64,000 bases of DNA from Mycobacterium sp. PSTR-4-N. GTDB taxonomy: Bacteria > Actinomycetota > Actinomycetes > Mycobacteriales > Mycobacteriaceae. The stretch spans positions 1 to 64,000 of the forward strand of contig NZ_JAKRFN010000024.1 of NCBI RefSeq assembly GCF_022348085.1. Reading direction: 5' to 3'. Under the pieces are notes generated by a model. It saw nothing but the letters and a program-made list of their open reading frames with translations, was not told the DNA's origin and searched no databases. This document shows, one piece after another, positions 40,728 through 49,007 of this stretch. Position numbers and translations under genes: made by a program. Position 1 is the first letter of the stretch. The number at the start of each line of letters is the position of its first letter.

Positions 40728-41191
40728 ACGAGGGTCGCCGCGCGCTGCGCACCCAGCTTCTGATCGGCTTCATGAGCGTCGCGCTCGTGGTGTACTTCGT
40801 GCTGCTCGGCCGAGCCGCGGTCATCCTGATCACCTCCGGCGAGGCAGCTCCCATCGGCCTCGGTGTGGCAATCCTGATCCTGCCCGTCGTCGGCGCCTGG
40901 GCGTTGATCGCCACTCTGCGTGCGGGTCTCGCGCATCAGCGCCTGGCCCGGCTCGCCCGCGAACAGGGCATGGAGCTCGACATCAGCGACCTGCCCCGCA
41001 GACCCTCGGGCCGCATCCAGCGGGACGCCGCCGACGCGCTGTTCGCTTCTGTGCGAGAGGAAGTCGAGGCGCAGCCGGACGACTGGCGCCTCTGGTACCG
41101 GTTGGCACGCGCCTACGACTACGCCGGCGACCGCAGCCGTGCCCGCGAGACCATGAAGAAGGCGATGCAGATGGAGGAGGCTGGGCGATGA
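40724..41191 (+). CDS. membrane protein with cytosolic TPR-like tail
   Basis: 155 residues. Two transmembrane helices (LLIGFMSVALVVYFVLL and VAILILPVVGAWALIATL), then a hydrophilic tail with a TPR-like unit (PDDWRLWYRLARAYDYAGDRSRARETMKKAM). Conserved after dapB in mycobacteria; function unknown. ATG 40724 overlaps the dapB stop; the 3' end overlaps the flavodoxin gene (ATGA). Confidence 0.8.
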   Translation: MNEGRRALRTQLLIGFMSVALVVYFVLLGRAAVILITSGEAAPIGLGVAILILPVVGAWALIATLRAGLAHQRLARLAREQGMELDISDLPRRPSGRIQRDAADALFASVREEVEAQPDDWRLWYRLARAYDYAGDRSRARETMKKAMQMEEAGR

Positions 41192-41643
41192 GCAGGACGC
41201 TGCTCGTCGTGCACCACACGCCCTCGCCGGCCACCCGCGAGCTCGTGGACGCGGTGCTGGCCGGAGCCCGCGACCCCGACATCGACGGAGTCGAGGTCAC
41301 GGTCAAACCGGCACTGGCCGCGACGCTGCCCGACATGCTCGACGCCGATGGGTATCTGTTCGGCACCACCGCCAACTTCGGCTACATGGCGGGCGCGCTC
41401 AAACACTTCTTCGACAGCGTCTATTACCCGAGCCTCGATCACGTGGCCGGCCGCCCCTATGGCCTGTGGGTGCACGGCAACGACGACACCGTGGGCGCGG
41501 TCGCGTCCGTGGAGAAGATCGCCGCGGGGCTCGAGCTGCGGGCTGTCGCCGCGCCGCTGACGGTCACCGGGCCGATCGATCGCGCCGTTCGCGAGCGGGC
41601 CGTGGAACTGGGCGGCACACTGGCTGCGACATTGATGGACTGA
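41188..41643 (+). CDS. flavodoxin-like NAD(P)H-dependent oxidoreductase
   Basis: 151 residues with the flavodoxin fold: phosphate loop HHTPSPATRELVDAV, the FGTTANFGYMAGALKHFFDS segment that contacts FMN, and GLWVHGNDDTVGAV. Likely an FMN reductase or a redox carrier in the cytoplasm; partner unknown. ATG 41188 overlaps the upstream stop. Confidence 0.85.
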   Translation: MSRTLLVVHHTPSPATRELVDAVLAGARDPDIDGVEVTVKPALAATLPDMLDADGYLFGTTANFGYMAGALKHFFDSVYYPSLDHVAGRPYGLWVHGNDDTVGAVASVEKIAAGLELRAVAAPLTVTGPIDRAVRERAVELGGTLAATLMD

Positions 41644-41655
41644 TGAAGGAGCGTC

Positions 41656-42114
41656 GTGCCAGGTCTTGCCGAAATCGCGCTCGCCGGCGCGCCGATCGCC
41701 GGTGGTGCCCTGCTCGGTGTCGCCGCCGGCAACCTGCGGCCGCCCGACGTCCGCGCGCTGATCGCGAAGGACATGGACCTGCTGGATCGGATACCAGCCG
41801 AGCAGGTGGAGCGGCGAGCAGAACTGCAGCGCGTCATCGACCAGCGGATCGATGATCTGATCGGCGCTGTCGACAAGAACAGGGAACTGCGCCAGCTCGC
41901 CGCGTCCTACGAGGGGAACTGGCGCGACATCGTCGTATTCGTCTGTGCAGTGCTCTTCACGATCGTGTGGTGGAACGTCGACCACGGCCGGACGAACTGG
42001 GTGCTGATGTTCGTCGTGATGATCCTGCTGTCGATCCTGGCGGGCGTCTACGCCGCCCGCGGCATCTTCCGCGGCCTGGCGACATTCCTCAAGGGCCGCC
42101 GTCGAACTCAGTAG
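41656..42114 (+). CDS. membrane protein of unknown function
   Basis: 152 residues: N-terminal hydrophobic stretch (GAPIAGGALLGVAAGNL), a charged coiled-coil-like middle (AEQVERRAELQRVIDQRIDDLIG) and two C-terminal transmembrane helices (IVVFVCAVLFTIVWWNV and VLMFVVMILLSILAGVYAA). GTG 41656 with GAAGGAG 6 nt upstream. Ends 7 bp inside the convergent CitE-like gene. Confidence 0.65.
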   Translation: MPGLAEIALAGAPIAGGALLGVAAGNLRPPDVRALIAKDMDLLDRIPAEQVERRAELQRVIDQRIDDLIGAVDKNRELRQLAASYEGNWRDIVVFVCAVLFTIVWWNVDHGRTNWVLMFVVMILLSILAGVYAARGIFRGLATFLKGRRRTQ

Positions 42115-43037
42115 TGGTAGGTATCTGACGGCGCCGGGATGTGCACCGGGTCGTCGACGTCGTCGAAATCCGAGGGCTCGATGCCGTAGGCGCGCGCCAG
42201 GTCGAGGATCTTGTTCGCGCGCGCCATCCTCGGAAGGTCCGAGCCGTTGCGGATCTCACCGCCGTCGCGTTCGAATTCGACGAGAAACTCCTTGGCCCAG
42301 CTGATTTCCTCGACCGACGGAGACAACCCCTCGTTGACCGTCGGGCACTGATCCGGGGTCAGGCAGATCTTGCCGGTCATTCCGAACTCGGCCGACACCG
42401 CCGTCGCCTCGCTCAACCGCAGAGCCGAAGAGCCGACGGTCGGTCCGTCGATCGCCCCCGGCAGATGCGCGGCCTTGGCTGCGATCGTGAAGCGCGACCG
42501 CGCATAGGCCAAAGTGGTGGGATTGTCGCCGAAGCCGGTGTCGCGGCGAAAGTCGCCGATGCCGAAAGCCAACCGGAAAGTGCCCTTGGCCGAGGCGATC
42601 TCGGTGATGCGCTCCAGCCCGCGCGCCGTCTCGACCAGCGCGACCACCGGCACGTTCGGGAGCCTTTTGGCGGTCTCGGTGACGTGATCGACCGACTCCA
42701 CCATCGCGAGCATCACCCCACCCACCGAGGTGCCGCCCAGCATGTCGAGGTCACCGGCCCACCACTCGGTGCCGAAGCCGTTCACCCGGACCCAGTCGTC
42801 GTGGCCGTCGGCGAGCCAGCGGATGACGTTGTCGCGCGCGCGGACCTTGTCCTTCGGCGCGACGGCATCTTCGATGTCCAGTACCACGATGTCCGCCCGC
42901 GACTGCTCCGCCGGCGCGAACCGTTCGTACTGCGCACCGTTGACGAGCAGCCAGCTGCGCGCCAGCACCGGATCTATGCGGAAGCCGCGTTCGCCGGACT
43001 CCGATTCGCTGAAGGTCTGGTCATACACGCCGCTCAC
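42108..43037 (-). CDS. HpcH/HpaI aldolase / CitE-like CoA ester lyase
   Basis: 309 residues with the CitE/malyl-CoA lyase pattern: RSWLLVNGAQYERFAP, VVLDIEDAVAPKDKVRAR (metal/substrate acid residues), VRVNGFGTEWW, VALVETARGLERI and GKICLTPDQ. Predicted Mg-dependent C-C lyase or thioesterase acting on a beta-hydroxyacyl-CoA; substrate not determined. GTG 43037 overlaps the dienelactone hydrolase stop (GTGA), so the two form an operon. Confidence 0.87.
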   Translation of the reverse strand: MSGVYDQTFSESESGERGFRIDPVLARSWLLVNGAQYERFAPAEQSRADIVVLDIEDAVAPKDKVRARDNVIRWLADGHDDWVRVNGFGTEWWAGDLDMLGGTSVGGVMLAMVESVDHVTETAKRLPNVPVVALVETARGLERITEIASAKGTFRLAFGIGDFRRDTGFGDNPTTLAYARSRFTIAAKAAHLPGAIDGPTVGSSALRLSEATAVSAEFGMTGKICLTPDQCPTVNEGLSPSVEEISWAKEFLVEFERDGGEIRNGSDLPRMARANKILDLARAYGIEPSDFDDVDDPVHIPAPSDTYHY

Positions 43038-43771
43038 CCTAGGTGAGAGCCGAAAAACGACTGCATCGCCTCCCAGTGTCGCCGCGCTGCGGGCTCGTCA
43101 TAGGGTCCGTTGTCGGGCACGGCGAAGCCGTGGAACGCGTCGTAGAACTCGACGGTGTGCTCGATTCCGGCCGCGGTGAGTGCCTTGTCCAGGGTCTCGC
43201 CGTCGTCGACCGTGAACGACCGGTCGTTCTTGGCCGCGCCGACGTACACCGCTGCCCGCATCCGATCGGCCAGCCGGTGCGGGCTGTTCGGTTCGTCGGT
43301 GACCAACCCCCCACCGTGAAAGGACATCGCTGCGGCAACCCGTTCGGGCACCAGACCGGCCACCGTCAACGACGTGCGCCCACCCATGCAATAGCCCGTG
43401 GTCCCGAACGCGTCGCCGCGCACCTCCGGACGGGCGGCCAGATAGTCGAAGAAGGCGGCAGCGTCAGACGCCATGACCTCGGGAGTCACCTTGCCCATCA
43501 TCGCGAACAGCCGCGTGCGCTCGGCCTCGTCCTCGAACACGGTCGCCATCGTGAACGGCGCCCAGTCCCCGTCGCGGTAGTAGACGTCGGGCACCAGCAC
43601 CGCATAGCCGTGGTCGGCCAGCTTGTCCGCCATCGCCCGGAAGGTCGCCCGGACACCGCCGGCATCGGGGTACATCACGACGCCCGGCCAGGGGCCGTCG
43701 CCGTCGGGCGTGTGCAGGCTGACGGGGCAGGAGCCGTCAGCGGTAGTGACAGTGTCGGTGATCCTCGGCAT
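43034..43771 (-). CDS. dienelactone hydrolase family protein
   Basis: 245-residue alpha/beta hydrolase. The nucleophile is Cys in GYCMGG, with Asp in AAKNDRSF and His in DAFHGFAV, the Cys-Asp-His triad of dienelactone hydrolases. Acts on lactone or ester substrates, possibly in aromatic compound breakdown; specificity unknown. ATG 43771. First gene of the pair with the CitE-like lyase, divergent from thyA. Confidence 0.88.
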   Translation of the reverse strand: MPRITDTVTTADGSCPVSLHTPDGDGPWPGVVMYPDAGGVRATFRAMADKLADHGYAVLVPDVYYRDGDWAPFTMATVFEDEAERTRLFAMMGKVTPEVMASDAAAFFDYLAARPEVRGDAFGTTGYCMGGRTSLTVAGLVPERVAAAMSFHGGGLVTDEPNSPHRLADRMRAAVYVGAAKNDRSFTVDDGETLDKALTAAGIEHTVEFYDAFHGFAVPDNGPYDEPAARRHWEAMQSFFGSHLG

Positions 43772-43801
43772 GGGTTCCGTTCTACTCCCGGTCCCGGCCC
43801 G

Positions 43802-43807
43802 TAAGCT
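43802..43807 (+). promoter_or_regulatory. putative -10 box of thyA (leaderless)
   Basis: TAAGCT ends 7 nt before GTG 43815. Confidence 0.5.
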
Positions 43808-43814
43808 ATGGGCC

Positions 43815-44615
43815 GTGCCGATCCCGACGCCCTACGAGGACCTCCTGCGTCTGGTGCTGGACCACGGAACCGCGAAATCGGACCGCACCGGCACCGGCAC
43901 CCGCAGCGTGTTCGGCCACCAACTGCGGTACGACCTGAGCGCGGGGTTCCCGCTGATCACCACCAAGAAGGTGCACACCAAGTCGATCGTCTACGAATTG
44001 CTGTGGTTCCTGCGCGGCGATTCGAACGTGCGCTGGCTGCAAGAGCGCGGTGTCACCATCTGGGACGAATGGGCCTCGCCCACAGGCGATCTCGGCCCTG
44101 TCTACGGTGTCCAATGGCGGTCCTGGCCGACGCCGTCGGGGGAGCACATCGACCAGATCAGCGCGGCCCTGGAACTGCTCAAGCGCGACCCCGACAGTCG
44201 GCGCAACATCGTCTCGGCATGGAACGTCGGAGAGATCCCGCAGATGGCGCTACCACCGTGCCACGCGTTCTTCCAGTTCTACGTCGCCGACGGCCGCCTG
44301 AGCTGCCAGCTCTACCAGCGCAGCGCCGATCTGTTCCTCGGCGTGCCGTTCAACATCGCCAGCTATGCGCTGCTGACCCACATGATGGCTGCCCAGGCGG
44401 GCCTGGACGTCGGCGACTTCGTCTGGACGGGCGGGGACTGCCACATCTACGACAACCACGTCGAGCAGGTCACCGAACAGCTCTCCCGGGACCCGCGGCC
44501 GTATCCTGAACTCGTTCTGGCGCAACGTGATTCGATCTTCGACTACACCTATGAGGACGTGGTCGTCAAAAACTACGATCCGCACCCGGCGATCAAAGCG
44601 CCGGTGGCCGTCTAG
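43815..44615 (+). CDS. thyA: thymidylate synthase ThyA
   Basis: Folate-dependent dUMP methylation giving dTMP and dihydrofolate. 266 residues: RTGTGTRSVFGHQLRYDL, catalytic Cys in LPPCHAFFQFYV, RSADLFLGVPFNIASYALL, GDCHIYDNH. GTG 43815 gives the normal N-terminus. The stop TAG shares its last base with the dfrA GTG, so thyA-dfrA are coupled, which makes sense since ThyA consumes the reduced folate that DfrA regenerates. Confidence 0.97.
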   Translation: MPIPTPYEDLLRLVLDHGTAKSDRTGTGTRSVFGHQLRYDLSAGFPLITTKKVHTKSIVYELLWFLRGDSNVRWLQERGVTIWDEWASPTGDLGPVYGVQWRSWPTPSGEHIDQISAALELLKRDPDSRRNIVSAWNVGEIPQMALPPCHAFFQFYVADGRLSCQLYQRSADLFLGVPFNIASYALLTHMMAAQAGLDVGDFVWTGGDCHIYDNHVEQVTEQLSRDPRPYPELVLAQRDSIFDYTYEDVVVKNYDPHPAIKAPVAV

Positions 44616-45094
44616 TGGGCCTGAATCTGATCTGGGCACAGTCCAGCTCCGGGGTGATCGGCCGCGACAACGGCATCCCGTGGCAGCTGCCCGAGGACAT
44701 GGCCCGCTTCAAGGAGCTGACCATGGGCCACACGGTGATCATGGGCCGCCGGACCTGGGAATCGCTGCCGACGCGGTTCCGGCCGTTGCCGGGGCGCAGG
44801 AATGTCGTACTCACCCGGCATGCTGACTACGTGGCTGACGGGGCAGAGACGGTGACCGACCTCGGGGGAATCCCGCTCGAGGACGCCTGGGTGATCGGTG
44901 GGTCGGAGATCTACGGGCTGACGCTGCCGCAGGCGACGCGGTGCGAGGTCACCGAGATCGACATCGACTTGCGACGAGAAGACGAGGACGCCCTCGCTCC
45001 GGTCCTCGACGAGGGCTGGGTGGGCACGGTGGGTGCCTGGCAGGACAGTTCATCGGGCCTGCGCTACCGGTTCGCCACCTACCGGCGGGCATGA
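44615..45094 (+). CDS. dfrA: dihydrofolate reductase
   Basis: 159-residue NADPH-dependent DHFR: IWAQSSSGVIGRDNGIPWQLPEDM (active-site Asp), GHTVIMGRRTWESLP, WVIGGSEIYG. Target of trimethoprim-type drugs. GTG 44615 overlaps the thyA stop. Followed with a 4-bp ATGA overlap by the glycosylase-like gene. Confidence 0.96.
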   Translation: MGLNLIWAQSSSGVIGRDNGIPWQLPEDMARFKELTMGHTVIMGRRTWESLPTRFRPLPGRRNVVLTRHADYVADGAETVTDLGGIPLEDAWVIGGSEIYGLTLPQATRCEVTEIDIDLRREDEDALAPVLDEGWVGTVGAWQDSSSGLRYRFATYRRA

Positions 45095-46299
45095 TCACCG
45101 CCGCGCAGGCCCGGCGGGTGGCCGTCGCGGCGCAGGGGTTCGGCGAGGCGAAACCATCCGGCGCGGTCACCCGCGGACACCTCAAGCGGCTGATCGCCCG
45201 GATCCAGGTGCTGCAACTCGACTCCGTCTCGGTGGCGGTGCGGGCTCATTACGCCCCGGTGTTCAGCCGCCTCGGTCCGTACGACCGCGACCTGCTGGAC
45301 CGCGCGGCGTGGAGTCATTCGGCACGGTCGCCGCGGCTGCTCGTCGAGTACTGGGCTCACGAGGCCGCGCTGATGGCCGTCGACGACTGGCCGTTGATGC
45401 GCTGGCGGATGGCCGAGTATGCCCATGGCCGATGGGGCGTCGAGATCGTCAAACGCAACGCGAAACTCGCCAAGGACATCGTCGCCGCGATCGCCGAGCT
45501 CGGGCCCGCGACCGCAGGCCAGATCGAGGCTCACCTGGAGTCCGAGCCGCGGGGCCGCAAAGGCCCGTGGTGGGACCGCAGCGACACCAAGTGGGTCGCC
45601 GAAGCTCTCTGGTCCGCCGGTGTGCTGACGACAGCCACGCGCATCGGGTTCGCCCGGCACTACGACCTGACCGAGCGGGTCCTGCCGGCCGACGTGGTGG
45701 CCCGGCAGGTCAGTGAGCCGGACGCGGTTCGCGAGCTCGCGCTGCGGGCGGCCACCGCGCTGGGGATCGCCACGGAGGCCGACATCCGGGATTATTTTCG
45801 GCTCAGCGCCCGGCAGGTGAAGCCGGCGCTCGCCGCGCTGGTGGCGGACGGTGAGCTGGAGCCCGTCGAGGTCGACGGCTGGACCGCGCCCGGCTACCTG
45901 CGCGCCGGCCAGATCATCCCGCGGCGTGACCGCGGCACCGCGCTGCTCTGCCCGTTTGATCCGCTGATCTTCTTCCGGCCTCGTGTCGAGCGGCTGTTCG
46001 GCTTCCATTACCGCATCGAGATCTACACCCCGGCCCCCAAGCGGCAGTTCGGCTATTACGTGTGGCCGTTCCTGCTGGACGGTCGGCTGGTGGGGCGGGT
46101 CGACCTCAAGGCGGACCGGACCGCGGGGGCTTTACAGGTGGTGGGAGCGTTCACCGAGGACGGCGAAACGCCGACGCGCGTGGCGCGCCCGCTGGCCGAT
46201 GAGCTGACGACGATGGCGCGGTGGCTGGGGCTCGACGAGGTCGTCGTCGGGGAGAAGGGTGATCTCGCTTCCGCTCTGCGGACCGCTCTGCTTGGCTGA
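45091..46299 (+). CDS. winged-helix DNA glycosylase-like protein (YcaQ/AlkX type)
   Basis: 402 residues of the HTH_42/DUF1006 family. The catalytic-site motif is QLD (in RIQVLQLDSVSVAVRAHYAPVFSRLG), the QxD form of YcaQ/AlkX, not the QxQ form of AlkZ. YcaQ unhooks DNA interstrand crosslinks, so repair of alkylation or crosslinks is likely. ATG 45091 overlaps the dfrA stop, and the link with thyA-dfrA is positional only. Confidence 0.83.
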   Translation: MITAAQARRVAVAAQGFGEAKPSGAVTRGHLKRLIARIQVLQLDSVSVAVRAHYAPVFSRLGPYDRDLLDRAAWSHSARSPRLLVEYWAHEAALMAVDDWPLMRWRMAEYAHGRWGVEIVKRNAKLAKDIVAAIAELGPATAGQIEAHLESEPRGRKGPWWDRSDTKWVAEALWSAGVLTTATRIGFARHYDLTERVLPADVVARQVSEPDAVRELALRAATALGIATEADIRDYFRLSARQVKPALAALVADGELEPVEVDGWTAPGYLRAGQIIPRRDRGTALLCPFDPLIFFRPRVERLFGFHYRIEIYTPAPKRQFGYYVWPFLLDGRLVGRVDLKADRTAGALQVVGAFTEDGETPTRVARPLADELTTMARWLGLDEVVVGEKGDLASALRTALLG

Positions 46300-46303
46300 C
46301 TCC

Positions 46304-47200
46304 ATGGACATCCTGCGTACCCCCGATGAGCGTTTCGCCGATCTGCCCGACTTCCCGTTCGCGCCCCACTACGTCGATGTCGCGGGGATACGCATGCACT
46401 ACCTCGACGAGGGGCCCCGCGACGCGGAGGTGGTGCTGCTCCTGCACGGGGAGCCGTCCTGGAGTTACCTCTATCGCACGATGATCCCGGTGCTCACCGG
46501 CGCCGGCCTGCGCGCGGTCGCGATCGATCTGGTGGGCTTCGGCCGCAGCGACAAACCGGCCCGGCGTGAGGACTACACCTATCAGGCGCACGTCGACTGG
46601 ACCTGGGCTGCCATCGAGGCGATCGGCCTGACCGGCATCACGCTGGTGTGCCAGGACTGGGGTGGGCTCATCGGGCTGCGTCTGGTGGGAGAGCATCCCG
46701 ACCGCTTCGCCCGGGTCGTCGCCGCCAACACCGCGTTGCCCACCGGAGATCAGCATCCCGGCGAGGCGTTCCTCGCGTGGCAGCGGTTCAGCCAGGAGAG
46801 CCCCGACTTCCCGGTCGGAGGGATCATCGACGGCGGCTGTGTGTCGACACTGCCGGCCGATGTCATCGCCGCCTACGACGCTCCGTTCCCCGACGACTCG
46901 TTCAAGGCCGGGGCGCGGCAGTTCCCGACGCTCGTACCCACGAGCCCGGACGACCCGGCCGCATCCGCGAACCGGGCGGCCTGGGAGGCGTTGCGGCGGT
47001 TCGAGAAGCCGTTCCTGTGCGCCTTCTCCGACTCTGACCCGATCACCCGGGGTGGAGACGCCGCGCTGCGGAAACTGATTCCGGGGGCGCACGGCCAACC
47101 CGAGGTGACCATCGCCGGTGGCGGGCATTTCCTGCAGGAGGACAAGGGCCCCGAATTGGCGACGGTCGTCGTCGACTTCATCGCCGCCAACCCTGGCTGA
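46304..47200 (+). CDS. haloalkane dehalogenase (DhmA-like)
   Basis: 298-residue alpha/beta hydrolase converting haloalkanes to alcohol and halide. Key features: oxyanion region LLHGEPSWSYLYRTM (halide-binding Trp), nucleophile Asp in VCQDWGGLIGLRL, and the catalytic His in GGGHFLQEDKG. The N-terminus MDILRTPDERFADLPDFPF matches mycobacterial DhmA-type enzymes. ATG 46304 is chosen; TTG 46292 is in frame. The natural substrate is unknown. Confidence 0.9.
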   Translation: MDILRTPDERFADLPDFPFAPHYVDVAGIRMHYLDEGPRDAEVVLLLHGEPSWSYLYRTMIPVLTGAGLRAVAIDLVGFGRSDKPARREDYTYQAHVDWTWAAIEAIGLTGITLVCQDWGGLIGLRLVGEHPDRFARVVAANTALPTGDQHPGEAFLAWQRFSQESPDFPVGGIIDGGCVSTLPADVIAAYDAPFPDDSFKAGARQFPTLVPTSPDDPAASANRAAWEALRRFEKPFLCAFSDSDPITRGGDAALRKLIPGAHGQPEVTIAGGGHFLQEDKGPELATVVVDFIAANPG

Positions 47201-47206
47201 ACCGGC

Positions 47207-47800
47207 CTAGTTCAGCGGTATGTCGTTGTCGCCCTTGCTCTTCTGATACTTCCGCGACAGGGAGTCATACCGGGCGCGGATGCTTTCACGCTGATTCAGC
47301 AGCGTCGAGCGCAGCGGCTCGTTCTCGCTCTCGATCAGCTCGACGATGGAGTGCGCGGTCCAGAACGCGTTGCTGCGCCGGTAACCACCGGGTTCGAGGC
47401 CGAACACCTCGCGCAGGATCACCAGATCGTGGGGGATCGCGAAGCTGTCGCGGGAATCCTCGTGGCTGTAGAAGTAGTAGTAGTTGTCGAAGCCTGCCCA
47501 CGTGATCGCCGACATGCACAGCGTGCACGGTTCGTGCGTGGTGAGGAAGATCAAGTCCGTCGTCGAGGGACGATCGGGGCGCTCGTAGAACTGTCGGAGT
47601 GTGTTGATCTCGCCGTGCCACAGCGGGTTCGCCGTCTCGGCGTTGGTCCCCGCGATCACCAGGGACAGATCCGATTTCGACAGCAGCGCGGCCCCGAAGA
47701 CCTTGTTGCCGCCGGCCACGCCATGTTCGGTCAGCGGCAGGATGTCGGAGTCGATGACGTCCAGGAGGCGCGAGGCGATCGTGGAGGCGCCCTCGGGCAT
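47207..47800 (-). CDS. CMP/dCMP deaminase-fold protein
   Basis: 197 residues. The zinc-deaminase signature is split as HGEIN (His ligand and catalytic Glu) and PCTLCMSAI (two Cys ligands), placing it in the nucleoside/tRNA deaminase superfamily. The long C-terminal part is charged. Substrate is not apparent; a guanine, cytosine or other purine/pterin deaminase is possible. ATG 47800 is chosen; an in-frame GTG at 47848 would add 16 residues. Confidence 0.75.
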   Translation of the reverse strand: MPEGASTIASRLLDVIDSDILPLTEHGVAGGNKVFGAALLSKSDLSLVIAGTNAETANPLWHGEINTLRQFYERPDRPSTTDLIFLTTHEPCTLCMSAITWAGFDNYYYFYSHEDSRDSFAIPHDLVILREVFGLEPGGYRRSNAFWTAHSIVELIESENEPLRSTLLNQRESIRARYDSLSRKYQKSKGDNDIPLN

Positions 47801-47928
47801 GAAAGACACGCCCAACACTAACGTCGCTGCGGCGGGTTCGCTGACCACGACAAGGCGCGCACAGGCCTGCCGGGAGCGGGCACAATGAATCCGTTAGCAC
47901 GACGAACAGAACACGACGGGACCCATGC

Positions 47929-49005
47929 ATGTCCGGATGGCGCGACGCCGGTCGATTCGACGCGTTGAGCGCATACCTGCGCCGACGCGGCCTCGAGAAG
48001 CGATGGCGCATGGCCATATTCGCGTTCACCTGCGTCCTCGGCACGCTGCCGCTGATCCTGCTGACCAGCCCCGTCGGCCCGTCGACTCCCGTCGGGCGGG
48101 CGGTGGCGATCGCCGCCGGCGCCGGCGCGATCGCTGTCTCCACCGTGTGGCTACCCGGCTGGCCGACCCACACACGATCCCTGATCTACAACCTGGTGTG
48201 CTGTGCGTGCATCGCCGCGGGCTCCCTGTCGATGTCGTATGCCTATGCGGGTCTGATGGGCTGTGTGATGTTCGCCGTGCTCGGCGGATTCCTGGCGTAC
48301 TTCCACCGGCTGGCCGACGTCCTGGTCAACGGCGCGGTGGCTGCCGTGTGCGCGGTGATCACCGCGACCCGACTCATCGTGGACACCGGCGACGTCTCGG
48401 TGACGATCAGCGCGGCGGTCACCGTGGTGGCGCTCAACGTCGGCGTACCTTTCGGCATCTACTCCCTGGTGCACTCCCTGCATGCCGACCTGGTGGAATC
48501 CGGCCGCGACTCGCTCACCGGTCTGCTGACCCGGCGCTCCTTTTATCAGGCGCTCCGGGAACTGGTCGGGCGTCAGGGCAGTGGCGGTGCGGTGAATGTC
48601 ACGATGATCGACCTCGACGACTTCAAGGGCCTCAACGATTCCCGTGGACATGCGGCGGGCGACCGGGCGCTCGCCGACGTGGGCGACGTGCTCAGGCACA
48701 CCTGCGGTGAGACCGCCGTCCTCGGCCGCCTCGGTGGGGAAGAGTTCGTCGTCGCCGACACCGACGCGCCGTCAGGTCACGCAGAGACCACCGACGCCGT
48801 CCGCGCGAACATCGCGGCGCTGCCGTTCGACATCACCGCCAGCCTCGGCAGTTGCACAGCGCTGCTCACCGACCACGACACCACCGCCCCGGACTTCCTC
48901 GACCGGATGATCGCCACCGCCGACGCCGCCATGTACCGGGCCAAACGGGCGGGCGGCGATCGCGTGGAGCACCGGCGCCTCACCACGTCGAGCCGGCAGG
49001 ACTGA
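47929..49005 (+). CDS. membrane-bound GGDEF-domain diguanylate cyclase
   Basis: 358 residues: about six transmembrane helices in the first 180 residues, then a GGDEF domain with DSLTGLLTRRSFYQ, MIDLDDFKGLND and the active-site GGEEF in RLGGEEFVV. An intact GGEEF predicts c-di-GMP synthesis. There is no EAL domain. The RxxD inhibitory site is not obvious. ATG 47929. Divergent from the deaminase-like gene. Confidence 0.88.
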   Translation: MSGWRDAGRFDALSAYLRRRGLEKRWRMAIFAFTCVLGTLPLILLTSPVGPSTPVGRAVAIAAGAGAIAVSTVWLPGWPTHTRSLIYNLVCCACIAAGSLSMSYAYAGLMGCVMFAVLGGFLAYFHRLADVLVNGAVAAVCAVITATRLIVDTGDVSVTISAAVTVVALNVGVPFGIYSLVHSLHADLVESGRDSLTGLLTRRSFYQALRELVGRQGSGGAVNVTMIDLDDFKGLNDSRGHAAGDRALADVGDVLRHTCGETAVLGRLGGEEFVVADTDAPSGHAETTDAVRANIAALPFDITASLGSCTALLTDHDTTAPDFLDRMIATADAAMYRAKRAGGDRVEHRRLTTSSRQD

Positions 49006-49007
49006 AC

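Noticed and set aside
47286..48173. 295-residue minus-strand frame over the deaminase and GGDEF genes
   Set aside because: Arg/Pro-rich shadow frame crossing two well-supported genes.
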